Positions 1 to 7,779 of a stretch of DNA of 64,000 nucleotides are shown in pieces. Source of the DNA: JAICNG01 sp035249985 (lineage in GTDB: Bacteria; Gemmatimonadota; Gemmatimonadetes; Gemmatimonadales; Gemmatimonadaceae); assembly GCA_035249985.1 (NCBI GenBank), contig DATFFP010000063.1, forward strand, positions 32,450-96,449, read 5' to 3'. The translations under genes were made by a program, and so were the position numbers. Position 1 is the first letter of the stretch; each line of letters begins with the position of its first letter. Under the pieces are notes generated by a model. The model was given only the letters and a program-made list of their open reading frames with translations, did no database searches and was not told where the DNA came from.

Positions 1-706
1 TGTCGAGGGCCTCGGCGAATGCGTCGACGCCGAGAAAGATCAGCAACCCGACGGTGAGGGACAGAAAGAAGTCGAGCCACCGGCGGTTCGCCGTCCGCAG
101 AAACGGAAACCACAGTAGACCCAGGAACACCGGGATGACGCCGACGTACACGCCCAGGAGCGCAAACGTCGTGAGGTATCGCGCGTCGGCGCTCGGCGTC
201 GTCGTCGCGACGTCGATCGTCGTATCGAACGTGAGCCCTGTGCTGGTGATGAGACGGACGACGTGAGGCTCGCCCTCGACCCACGGGTAGGGGATCCGAA
301 TCGTCCGACTCTCGAGTCGGCCAATGGTGCGCTCGCCGTCGATGTAATGGAGCCACGAGGCGTCATCGACGAGCACTTGCGCGACCGTCACCGCTTCGGG
401 CCCACCGTTGACGACGTGGACCACCATCTCTCCCGCCTTCGGCAGCGTCACACGCTCGATCGTCAGCTCCTCGACCGGTGGAAACGCGGCGCGGAAGACG
501 CCGAGTGGCCCGACCTTGAGGAACGCGAAGACGAGAAGCGCGAGGAGTATGAGCGGCGCGAGGCCGAGGAGAAGGCGGTGTTTCGGGCTAGAGGCGCTAG
601 GGGCGCTAGGGGCGCTAGAGGCGCTAGAGGCGCTAGGGGCGCTGTACGTGATTGCGTCGCCTTCAGCGCTTCTAGCGCTTCTAGCGCCTTGCCGTTCGTC
701 AGACAC
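1..706 (-). CDS. Membrane protein, possible ZIP-type metal transporter, cut by left edge
   Basis: The first 235 residues are inside the window; the C-terminus lies beyond the left edge. The GTG start at 706 overlaps the multicopper oxidase stop by 8 bases and has a GGAGGA ribosome binding site just upstream, which fixes the start. Residues 22-40 are a Ser/Ala/Pro-rich stretch encoded by the GCGCTAGAG repeat. Then come a membrane segment (about 44-63), a soluble region of about 100 residues, another membrane segment (about 170-190) and a third ending in FLGVDAFAEALD. The last part resembles the start of ZIP-family metal transporters, but the conserved metal-site helices are not visible, so the family call is tentative. 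Coupling to the oxidase suggests a shared metal or redox role (inference). Confidence 0.6.
   Translation of the reverse strand, partial: MSDERQGARSARSAEGDAITYSAPSASSASSAPSAPSASSPKHRLLLGLAPLILLALLVFAFLKVGPLGVFRAAFPPVEELTIERVTLPKAGEMVVHVVNGGPEAVTVAQVLVDDASWLHYIDGERTIGRLESRTIRIPYPWVEGEPHVVRLITSTGLTFDTTIDVATTTPSADARYLTTFALLGVYVGVIPVFLGLLWFPFLRTANRRWLDFFLSLTVGLLIFLGVDAFAEALD
588..690. repeat. GCGCTAGAG repeat hairpin inside a coding region
   Basis: Six tandem copies of GCGCTAGRG (588-643) are followed by about three inverted copies (662-690), so the DNA can form a long hairpin. It lies wholly inside the N-terminal coding part of the left-edge membrane protein, where it encodes Ser-Ala-Ser/Pro triplets. 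The same word recurs near 15.4, 16.9 and 40.4 kb. Confidence 0.85.
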
Positions 707-1736
707 GAGTGGGCTCCTCCACGCGGAAGATCCCGCTCCACCCGAGCTCGGCGAACTCGCTCTGGTGCGCGTGGAACATGAACTGGCCGGGGAACTTGTA
801 GGTGAACTCGAGCACCGCCCGCTCCCCCTGCCCCAACGTCACGATGTCGGTCAGCTCGGAGCCCGTCAGGCTCGTCCCGGTGCGGTAGAGCCGGAACATG
901 TTGCCGTGAATGTGCAACGAGTTGAGCAGGTCGAACTCGGTGATGTTGATGAGATACACCCGCGTCAGCTCGCCGAGCTTGATCGGAATCGGATACTTCT
1001 GATAGTGAAAGGCCACCGTGTTCACGGCGTACACTTCGTTCTCGTTGTCGAAGTTCGTATCGAATCCGTTCATCACCATCACCAGCTCGTTCGCCGCCGG
1101 CCGGCCCTCTTTCGGATCGATAATGAACGCGCCGTACAATCCCTTGTGGATGTGGCGCTTGATCGGAACGGTGTGGCAGTGATAGAGGTGGAGCCCGAAC
1201 GGTTCGGCGTCGAACTCGTAGACGTATCCCTCGCCCGGCGGAATCATCTCGAAGGCGCCATCCATGTTCGCGGGGTGAATCCCGTGAAAGTGGATCGAGT
1301 GGATGTGAGCGCCCTTGTTCGTGAAGTGGATGCGGACGCGATCGCCCTCGGTGCATCGAATCGTCGGCCCGGGAACCTGGCCGTTGTACGTCCAGGCAGG
1401 ATAGAACACTCCGGGCGCGACCTCGATCTCGCGATCCTCGGCGACGATCGTGTACTCGCGCAGTGTCTGCCCGTTAGGCAGGCGCGAGACGGTCCCGTAA
1501 TCGAAATGCGTGAGAAAAGCGGTGGGGTCGAACTGACCCGGGGTGAGCTCGCCGACCGCGATCATGGCGTCGTGCGAGCCGTGCACGACTGCGCGTCCCC
1601 CGGTGGTGTCGACGCGTTGCTGGGCTTCCGCGACACCGTGCAGGGTGCGAAGCGCGGCAGCGCCACCGGCGGCCACGGTGCCGAGCGCGCCCGCTTTCAA
1701 CAGGGCTCGACGTGAGAGGCGAGAATCCTTGGACAT
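699..1736 (-). CDS. Tat-exported multicopper oxidase
   Basis: 345 residues. The N-terminus has a twin-arginine signal (RR at 9-10, then a hydrophobic Ala/Gly-rich core ending AEAQ), so the enzyme is exported folded. Copper ligand motifs are HFHGIH (about 149), YHCHTVPIKRH (about 186), LHIHGN (about 274) and FHAHQSEF (about 320). The Cys-containing HCH/H type 1 set sits in the first half, and the last motif has no Cys. That layout, with about 345 residues, fits a two-domain, nitrite-reductase-like oxidase better than a three-domain laccase. The usual axial Met position reads HKGLYG, so Leu replaces Met, which usually raises the redox potential. Substrate unknown. A palindromic operator candidate lies 123 bases upstream. 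Confidence 0.9.
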   Translation of the reverse strand: MSKDSRLSRRALLKAGALGTVAAGGAAALRTLHGVAEAQQRVDTTGGRAVVHGSHDAMIAVGELTPGQFDPTAFLTHFDYGTVSRLPNGQTLREYTIVAEDREIEVAPGVFYPAWTYNGQVPGPTIRCTEGDRVRIHFTNKGAHIHSIHFHGIHPANMDGAFEMIPPGEGYVYEFDAEPFGLHLYHCHTVPIKRHIHKGLYGAFIIDPKEGRPAANELVMVMNGFDTNFDNENEVYAVNTVAFHYQKYPIPIKLGELTRVYLINITEFDLLNSLHIHGNMFRLYRTGTSLTGSELTDIVTLGQGERAVLEFTYKFPGQFMFHAHQSEFAELGWSGIFRVEEPTRV

Positions 1737-1858
1737 ATGAATCCGATGCGCAACGCACTACCGACGCGCGTTGTCGCCTGCAGGTATGAGATTCAGAGCA
1801 GCGATTCGACCACCTAATAGACGGACCGAAAGGCAGAATTAGTAACAGATAATGACAG

Positions 1859-1876
1859 ATTTAGGATATCCTAAAT
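1859..1876. promoter_or_regulatory. 18-bp perfect palindrome, candidate operator
   Basis: ATTTAGGATATCCTAAAT is its own reverse complement and lies in the only AT-rich stretch of the 189-base gap upstream of the multicopper oxidase. Size and symmetry suit a dimeric repressor of the Rrf2 or GntR type. No regulator gene is adjacent, so the regulator is unknown. Confidence 0.5.
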
Positions 1877-1925
1877 TGATCACCGCGTCAAGCCCCAATC
1901 GTCCGTCCCCAGGGTAGTTAAGGCG

Positions 1926-3314
1926 TCAGCCCGGGTCCCTTTGGGCTGACATTTCATCCCACAGCGCGGCGATCGCGCGAGTACCGTTCACGAAGTTCTC
2001 GTCGCTCATCCATTCGTTGGGAGCGTGGGCATTCTCTCCCGGGAGTCCAAATCCGACGAGCAGGACCGGCGCGCCCAGGATACGCTCGAAGTCGCCGACG
2101 ACGGGGATCGATCCGCCTTCGCCGACGATCACAGGCTCTTTTCCAAACGCGGTCGTCAGTGCCCGGCGGGCTGCGTCGTAGAGCGGTCCCTTGAGGTCCG
2201 CCCGCCATGGCCGACCCCCGTGTAGCGAACGAATGGTGACGGTGACCCCGGGGGGCGCGACCCGCTCCACGTGCGCGCGCATGAGGGCGGCGATGTCGTC
2301 AGGATCCTGGTCGGGAACGAGGCGGCAACTGACCTTCGCCATCGCCGCGGCCGGCAACACGGTCTTCGCGCCTTCGCCCGTGTAGCCGCTCAATAGTCCA
2401 TTGATCTCGCAGGTGGGACGTGTCCAGATCCGCTCGAGCGTTGACTGGCCGACCTCCCCGCCGAGCGACGGAGCGCCGACCTCGTCGCGGAATTTGCCCT
2501 CGTCGAACGGGAGCGCCTGGATTCGCTTCCGAGCGTCGGGGGTCCATTCACGCACCTTGTCATAGAAGCCCGGGATCGCAACGCGGAGGTGCTCATCGTG
2601 AAAGGTCGCGATGATGCGTGCGAGTGCCGTGGCAGGATTGATCACGGCGCCGCCGTACGATCCCGAGTGGAGATCGACACCCGGTCCCTGCACGTCGATT
2701 TGGAGATATGTCAGGCCGCGAAGCGACGACAGGATCGACGGCAGACCGGGCGCGAACATCGACGAATCGCTGATCACCACTGCATCGCAGGCAAGCCGCC
2801 TGGCCTGCCTCTCGACGAAGCTGGCGAGATTCGGGCTGCCAATCTCCTCCTCGCCTTCGGCGAGCACGACGACGTTGACAGGCAGCGCGCCGCGGGTGCG
2901 GAGGTGTGCCTCGAGCGCCTTGACGTGCAGGTACAGCTGTCCCTTGTCGTCGACCGCGCCGCGCGCATAGATGCGCCCCCGGCGCACCGTCGGCTCGAAC
3001 GGCGGCGACTCCCAGAGCTCGAGCGGCTCGGCGGGCTGCACGTCGTAATGCCCGTAGATGAGCACAGTGGGCGCGCCGTCGCCGGCCTTGCGCCATTCAC
3101 CGATCACGATGGGATGTCCGTCAGTCGGGACGATCTCGGTCGTGAGGCCGACGTCGCGCATTCGCGCGGCCAGCCATTCCGCGGCGCGCACCGTGTCCTG
3201 CCGATGCTCGGATCGTGCGCTCACGCTGGGGATTCGAAGAAACTCGAACAGCTCATCGTGGATGCGAGCGTCGTTGTCAGCGAGAAAGCGATCGAGCTCG
3301 GGAGCGAGGGGCAT
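1926..3314 (-). CDS. M20 family dipeptidase
   Basis: 462 residues, the usual length for the M20 carnosinase-like (CNDP) dipeptidases. These are cytoplasmic di-zinc enzymes that hydrolyse dipeptides. Visible metal-site motifs are YGHYDVQP (about residue 90), GAVDDKGQ (about 117) and EGEEEIGS (about 150, with the catalytic Glu). The dimerisation insert lies in the middle, and HAPNEW near the C-terminus supplies the last metal His. No signal peptide. The start is the ATG at 3314. It is followed downstream by the separately regulated multicopper oxidase, and crcB lies upstream on the same strand behind a short repeat. Confidence 0.93.
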   Translation of the reverse strand: MPLAPELDRFLADNDARIHDELFEFLRIPSVSARSEHRQDTVRAAEWLAARMRDVGLTTEIVPTDGHPIVIGEWRKAGDGAPTVLIYGHYDVQPAEPLELWESPPFEPTVRRGRIYARGAVDDKGQLYLHVKALEAHLRTRGALPVNVVVLAEGEEEIGSPNLASFVERQARRLACDAVVISDSSMFAPGLPSILSSLRGLTYLQIDVQGPGVDLHSGSYGGAVINPATALARIIATFHDEHLRVAIPGFYDKVREWTPDARKRIQALPFDEGKFRDEVGAPSLGGEVGQSTLERIWTRPTCEINGLLSGYTGEGAKTVLPAAAMAKVSCRLVPDQDPDDIAALMRAHVERVAPPGVTVTIRSLHGGRPWRADLKGPLYDAARRALTTAFGKEPVIVGEGGSIPVVGDFERILGAPVLLVGFGLPGENAHAPNEWMSDENFVNGTRAIAALWDEMSAQRDPG

Positions 3315-3324
3315 AGTGAGATTA

Positions 3325-3372
3325 CTGATTGCGGATTGCGGATTGCGGATTGCGGGCTGCCGATTGCGGACC
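3325..3372. repeat. Single-arm ATTGCGG tandem repeat
   Basis: Four to six copies of the heptamer ATTGCGG, with variants, fill the gap between the crcB stop and the M20 start. There is no inverted partner arm, so this may be a half-element of the hairpin family seen elsewhere in the window. Confidence 0.75.
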
Positions 3373-3375
3373 GTA

Positions 3376-3744
3376 TCAGGCAGCGACCGCGCGAGCGGCA
3401 GCGACGCCAGCCATCATGCCAAGAACCGAGAGTCCAACGCTCAACCCGACGTACGTGAGCGCTCTCGCCATTCCACCGTTCTCGGCGAGGACCACTGTCT
3501 CGTAGCTGAACGTCGAGAATGTCGTGAAGCCACCGCACAGGCCGATCGTCAGCGCCGCGCGTAACGCCGGATCGAATGGGGGTGTTCGAAGCCAGAACGT
3601 GAAGAGCCCGAGAAAGAACGACCCGACAACGTTCACGATGAGCGTTCCCGCGGGCCATGTCGCCGTGAATCGCTCCGCAGCGAGTCCCACGCCGTACCGC
3701 GCGACGGTGCCCGCCGCACCTCCGAGAGCGATCCAGAGAAGCAC
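3376..3744 (-). CDS. crcB: Fluoride channel CrcB/FluC
   Basis: 122 residues with four hydrophobic segments, the standard size for Fluc fluoride exporters, which work as dual-topology dimers in the inner membrane. Signature pieces are GGAAGTVARY at the N-terminus, GTLIVNVVGSFFLG in helix 2 (channel-lining Asn) and GLCGGFTTFSTFSYE in helix 3 (the Phe-box and the central Na+ site region). Single-gene context; no fluoride riboswitch consensus was found upstream. Confidence 0.95.
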   Translation of the reverse strand: MLLWIALGGAAGTVARYGVGLAAERFTATWPAGTLIVNVVGSFFLGLFTFWLRTPPFDPALRAALTIGLCGGFTTFSTFSYETVVLAENGGMARALTYVGLSVGLSVLGMMAGVAAARAVAA

Positions 3745-3861
3745 GAAATGAAGCTAGTTGTTCCATGAGGAACGCGGAATGCGATGAGGACGTGGATCTA
3801 GGGGCAAGCGCCCTGCTCAGAGAGCACCCGCACAGTCCGCAGTCCGGCCATCAGGGATCTC

Positions 3862-5916
3862 ATGAATCGTCTCGCGAGAGAAACCAGTCCTTATCTCCTC
3901 CAGCATGCCCACAACCCCGTCGACTGGTATCCGTGGGGTGCGGAGGCACTCGAGCGCGCGCGGCGAGAGGACAAGCCGATTCTCCTGAGCATCGGGTACG
4001 CGGCGTGTCACTGGTGCCACGTGATGGAGCGCGAGTCCTTCGAGGACGAAGGCACCGCCCGCGTCATGAACGAGCACTTCGTGAACATCAAGGTCGATCG
4101 GGAAGAGCGCCCGGACCTCGATGGCATCTACATGAGCGCCGTGCAGGCGATGACGGGACATGGCGGGTGGCCGATGACGATGTTCCTCACGCCCGAGGGC
4201 GTCCCGTTCTTCGGGGGAACGTATTTCCCGCCCGATGATCGCATGGGAATGCCGTCCTTTCGCCGTGTGCTCGCTGGTGTGGCCGACGCGTACCAGAGCC
4301 GACGCGAGGAGGTGATGCGCTCGGGCGAGGAGCTCAAGAGCATCTACGTCGCGGCCACGACGGCGCCACGCAGCACCGGGGCGCTCGGCCCCACATTACT
4401 GGAGCGGGCCTGGCGCTCGATCGCCCAACGCTACGACGCCCGACGGGGTGGATTCGAGGGAGCACCCAAGTTTCCACAGGCGATGGCGCTGGATTTCTCA
4501 CTCCGCTATTGGCGTCGCACCGGCACCTCGCACGCGCTCGAGATCACCGCGCACTCGTTTCAGCGCATGGCACGGGGTGGGATCTACGACCAGGTGGGTG
4601 GCGGCTTCCATCGTTATGCGGTCGACGCCGTGTGGCTCGTGCCGCACTTCGAGAAAATGTTGTACGACAATGCCCTCCTCTCGCGTCTTGGAGTTCACCT
4701 CTGGCAGGCAACGGGCGATGCCGAGACTCGGCGCGTGACCGAGGAGACGATCGACTGGGCCATTCGGGAAATGCTGTCGCCCGAGGGCGGATTCTATTCC
4801 TCGCTCGATGCCGACAGCGAGGGGGAGGAAGGCAAGTTCTACGTGTGGAGCGTCGCCGAGCTCGAGGAGGTCCTGGGTGAAGACGGCGGGCTCGCTTCAA
4901 GATTCTGGGGAGCAAGCGCGGGCGGAAACTTCGAGGGGCACAACATCCTTCACGTGCCGAACGAGCCATCCGCGGTCGCCGCCCGGGAGGGCGTCGAGCT
5001 CTCGCAGCTCGCGGACGTGATTGATCGCGCACGTCAGACGCTCTCTGCGCGCCGGGCACAGCGCGTGTGGCCCGGCCGGGATGAGAAGGTCCTCGCATCG
5101 TGGAACGGTCTCATGCTTCGCGCGCTGGCGGACGGCGCGCGCGTGTTCGGTCGGGGTGACTGGCGCGATCTCGCGCTTCGCTCCGGTCATTTTCTCGCGC
5201 GCGAAATGGTTCGGGACAACAAGGTTTTTCGGTCCTGGAAGGAGGGCCAGGCGCGCATCACTGGCTTCCTCGAAGATCACGCGGCGGTGGCGCTGGCGTT
5301 CCTCTCGCTCTACGAGCTCACGCTCGATGCCAGCTGGCTCACGCGCGCCCGCTTGCTCGGCGACTCGATGGTCACGTCCTTCTGGGATGAGAGCACGAAC
5401 GTCTTCTTCGACACCGCACACGATCACGAGCGGCTGATCACGAGGCCTCGCGAGGTCACTGACAACGCGACGCCGGCCGGCACATCGCTGGCTGTCGAGC
5501 TGCTCCTTCGGCTCGCCGAGCTCTTTCGCGACGCAGACCTGCAGCGCCGCGCCACGTGGGTGCTCGAGACGCTTGCCGCCCCACTGGCGCAGCACGGCGC
5601 CGCGTTCGGCTATTTGTTAGGCGCCGCCGATCTCGCGATTCATGGCGCGACCGAAGTCGCGATCGTCGGCGACCCGACGGGCGAGGACTTCCGGGCGCTC
5701 ACTGCCGAGGTGGCGCGTCAGTACCTTCCGGCGCTCGTGCTGGCCGGCGGGCCCCCGGAGGACGGAGCCGGCATAGCATTGCTCGAGGGCCGCGTCGCAA
5801 GAGAGGGGAGAGCAACGGGGTACGTATGCCGTCAATATCTCTGCTCGGAGCCGACCTCGGACCCCGGTCGGCTGAGATCACTATTGGACGAGGCTGCGAC
5901 TGAACGGCAAAGATGA
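3862..5916 (+). CDS. DUF255 thioredoxin-domain protein (YyaL/SSP411 family)
   Basis: 684 residues, full length for the family. The N-terminal thioredoxin-like domain starts MNRLARETSPYLLQHAHNPV and carries the CHWC motif at residues 49-52. The rest is an (alpha/alpha)6-barrel-like region related to N-acylglucosamine 2-epimerases and cellobiose epimerases. The family is widespread, cytoplasmic, and of uncertain function. The last codons (ERQR and the TGA stop) lie in the left arm of the hairpin element at 5903-6032, so the repeat forms the end of the gene. The start is the ATG at 3862; no clear Shine-Dalgarno is visible. Confidence 0.92.
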   Translation: MNRLARETSPYLLQHAHNPVDWYPWGAEALERARREDKPILLSIGYAACHWCHVMERESFEDEGTARVMNEHFVNIKVDREERPDLDGIYMSAVQAMTGHGGWPMTMFLTPEGVPFFGGTYFPPDDRMGMPSFRRVLAGVADAYQSRREEVMRSGEELKSIYVAATTAPRSTGALGPTLLERAWRSIAQRYDARRGGFEGAPKFPQAMALDFSLRYWRRTGTSHALEITAHSFQRMARGGIYDQVGGGFHRYAVDAVWLVPHFEKMLYDNALLSRLGVHLWQATGDAETRRVTEETIDWAIREMLSPEGGFYSSLDADSEGEEGKFYVWSVAELEEVLGEDGGLASRFWGASAGGNFEGHNILHVPNEPSAVAAREGVELSQLADVIDRARQTLSARRAQRVWPGRDEKVLASWNGLMLRALADGARVFGRGDWRDLALRSGHFLAREMVRDNKVFRSWKEGQARITGFLEDHAAVALAFLSLYELTLDASWLTRARLLGDSMVTSFWDESTNVFFDTAHDHERLITRPREVTDNATPAGTSLAVELLLRLAELFRDADLQRRATWVLETLAAPLAQHGAAFGYLLGAADLAIHGATEVAIVGDPTGEDFRALTAEVARQYLPALVLAGGPPEDGAGIALLEGRVAREGRATGYVCRQYLCSEPTSDPGRLRSLLDEAATERQR

Positions 5917-6032
5917 CAGAATTCAGAATTCAGAATACAGAATTCAGATCAACCGCACGGGGCAGGCATGGGCTCGCCGTGGTCGCTTCTGAATTCTGTA
6001 TTCTGTATTCTGAATTCTGTCGTCTTTGCCGT
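5903..6032. repeat. Long CAGAATT-word hairpin between convergent genes
   Basis: The left arm (about 5903-5950) begins AACGGCAAAGATGACAG and continues as AATTCAG/AATACAG words. The right arm (about 5987-6032) is its inverted copy, with about three or four mismatches over some 48 bases. The loop contains GGCATGGGCTCGCCGTGGTCG. The stop of the upstream gene lies in the left arm and the stop of the opposing zinc-ribbon gene touches the right arm, as expected of a bidirectional terminator. A second copy with a related loop lies at 23457-23594. Confidence 0.9.
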
Positions 6033-6185
6033 TCACTCAGCGCTCAGATCTGAGCACGACTTCACAATCGACCCGCAGTTCCTGCACATCAGCTTGCACC
6101 GCAGCCACACCACATCCACCGAACCGCACACCTCACAGACGTCCTCGGGCTCGGGGGGCGGTTCGTCAGACGCCGGGTCGCTCAT
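6033..6185 (-). CDS. Small zinc-ribbon protein
   Basis: 50 residues from the ATG at 6185, which shares one base with the preceding stop (TGATG), so it is translationally coupled to the transporter-like gene. An acidic, Pro-rich N-terminus (about 17 residues) is followed by a compact set of cysteines: CEVC, a single Cys about 12 residues on, CRNC and a final Cys. Such mini zinc ribbons are usually nucleic-acid- or protein-binding adaptors. No function can be assigned. It ends the nadA-nadC cluster. Confidence 0.7.
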   Translation of the reverse strand: MSDPASDEPPPEPEDVCEVCGSVDVVWLRCKLMCRNCGSIVKSCSDLSAE

Positions 6186-6838
6186 CACGCAACGATGAGC
6201 CACCACGCGCCCACGACGACGCTCGCGAGCGCGGCAACCGATGATGTCGCGCGCACGACCGCCGGCGAGGGGTGGCCGGCCCCGCGAACCATCCATCCCG
6301 CCGCCACGCCGAAAGCGGCCATCGCGAGCGTAGTCCCGATGCCGAACGCCACGAGGTAGCCGAGCGCGAGCGGGGCGGACTCGGTCGCCGCCAGCGGCAG
6401 CGCGATCACGAGGGCGCCGGTCCCGGCAAGACCGTGCAACATCCCCATGCCAAGCGCCGCGTGATGGGTGTGGTCGTGCGTCTCCGAGCGCCGATGGGAA
6501 TGCAGGTGCCAGTGCGCGACGCCGTCATGCTCGTGACGATGCCCGTGGACTCGTAAGGCGCGCACCAGCGCGGCGAGGCCGAGCGCAACGAGTGTCACGC
6601 CGACGAGCCGTTCCACCCAGGGTGCCATCGCCGCCGGGAACCGCCAACCGGTGAGCACGAGTGCGCCTCCAACGATGAGAATCACGACGGCGTGTCCAAT
6701 GCCCCACCGCGCGCCAATGGCGAGCGCGCGCCGCCACTGTGGTCGCCGGCTCACGAACACCCCGATCGCCGCGAGGTGATCGGGGGCGAAGGAATGCGCC
6801 GCGCCGAGCAGAAGCGCCGTAATGAGAAGGCTGCTCAC
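6185..6838 (-). CDS. UreH/NicO-like metal transporter membrane protein
   Basis: 217 residues from a GTG at 6838 that overlaps the nadC stop by 4 bases (GTGA). About six hydrophobic segments are visible. The first holds GAAHSFAPDHLAAIGVF, reminiscent of the HX4D signature of nickel/cobalt transporters and UreH-type proteins. The central cytoplasmic loop is very His-rich (HGHRHEHDGVAHWHLHSHRR and beyond), a likely metal-binding stretch. An in-frame extension further upstream lies over nadC and is not credible. The substrate is unproven; nickel or cobalt is the family expectation. Coupling to NAD biosynthesis might reflect metal supply, but this is inference. Confidence 0.75.
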   Translation of the reverse strand: MSSLLITALLLGAAHSFAPDHLAAIGVFVSRRPQWRRALAIGARWGIGHAVVILIVGGALVLTGWRFPAAMAPWVERLVGVTLVALGLAALVRALRVHGHRHEHDGVAHWHLHSHRRSETHDHTHHAALGMGMLHGLAGTGALVIALPLAATESAPLALGYLVAFGIGTTLAMAAFGVAAGWMVRGAGHPSPAVVRATSSVAALASVVVGAWWLIVA

Positions 6839-7779
6839 CCGGGATCGAACTCCAGCGCCACGTCCATGGACGGTGGTGAATGGGTAAGCGCGCCGATCGA
6901 GATCCAGTCGACGCCGGTCATGGCGATGGCGCGCACCGACTCGAGCGTGACACCGCCGGACGCTTCGACGATCGCGCGGCCGTTCACGAGCTGCACGCAC
7001 TCCCGCATGGTGGTGATATGCATGTTGTCGAGCATCACGATGTCCGCCCCCGCTGCCACGGCAGCCTCCACCTGCTCGGGACGCTCGCACTCGACCTCAA
7101 TGCGCATTCCCGCTGGCGCCTTCTCGCGTGCGCGGCGAACCGCGAGCGCGACGTCGCCATCGACGGCTGCGAGATGGTTGTCCTTGATCAACACGCCCGT
7201 CGCGAGATCCATGCGATGATTGAGGCCGCCGCCGGCGCGCACGGCGTACTTTTCGAGCTTGCGCCACCCCGGCGTCGTTTTGCGCGTGTCGACGATGCGC
7301 ACCTTGGTTCCGGCGACCGCGTCCACGTACCGGGCGGTGAGCGTCGCGATGCCAGACAGCCGCCCGAGAAAGTTGAGCGCCACGCGTTCCGCTGACAGGA
7401 TCTCGCGCGCGTGGCCGGTGACGAACAGCACCGGATGATTCGCCTGGACGCGAATCCCGTCTTCGACATCGATCCGGATGGAGACCTTGGGATCGACGAG
7501 GCGAAACGCCTCGAGGGCGAGCGGAATGCCGGCGACGACACCGGACTGCCGAGCGACGAGGGTCCCGCGCGCGCGCCGGTTCGATAGTACGGTGGCGATG
7601 GTCGTGATGTCGGTATACGCGCCGTCCTCGAGCAGCGCACGATGCACGAGCTTCTCGACCGCTCCGCGGGCGAGCGGAAAGAGCAGCTCGTCAGGCATCT
7701 GGATCGGGGTCACGGCCAGCGGAGTGACGCGGCGCGGGGGCTGCCCGCGCTCGGACGGTTCCTGATTCATCATTGTCAT
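6835..7779 (-). CDS. nadC: Nicotinate-nucleotide pyrophosphorylase (carboxylating)
   Basis: About 314 residues from the ATG at 7779, which overlaps the nadA stop (ATGA). The enzyme converts quinolinate and PRPP to nicotinate mononucleotide. Visible pieces include EDGAYTDITT near the N-terminus, the RKTTPGWRKLEKYAV segment (substrate-binding Arg/Lys/His region), GGGLNHRMDL, IKDNHL, and the barrel end DWISIGALTHS. The N-terminus is about 25 residues longer than most family members; a start at the internal MPDELLF is possible. It follows nadA and precedes the transporter-like gene in one coupled operon. Confidence 0.96.
   Translation of the reverse strand: MTMMNQEPSERGQPPRRVTPLAVTPIQMPDELLFPLARGAVEKLVHRALLEDGAYTDITTIATVLSNRRARGTLVARQSGVVAGIPLALEAFRLVDPKVSIRIDVEDGIRVQANHPVLFVTGHAREILSAERVALNFLGRLSGIATLTARYVDAVAGTKVRIVDTRKTTPGWRKLEKYAVRAGGGLNHRMDLATGVLIKDNHLAAVDGDVALAVRRAREKAPAGMRIEVECERPEQVEAAVAAGADIVMLDNMHITTMRECVQLVNGRAIVEASGGVTLESVRAIAMTGVDWISIGALTHSPPSMDVALEFDPG

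Noticed and set aside
3745..3861. Fluoride riboswitch before crcB
   Set aside because: The GGCGATGGNGTTCGCC-type consensus is absent on the relevant strand.
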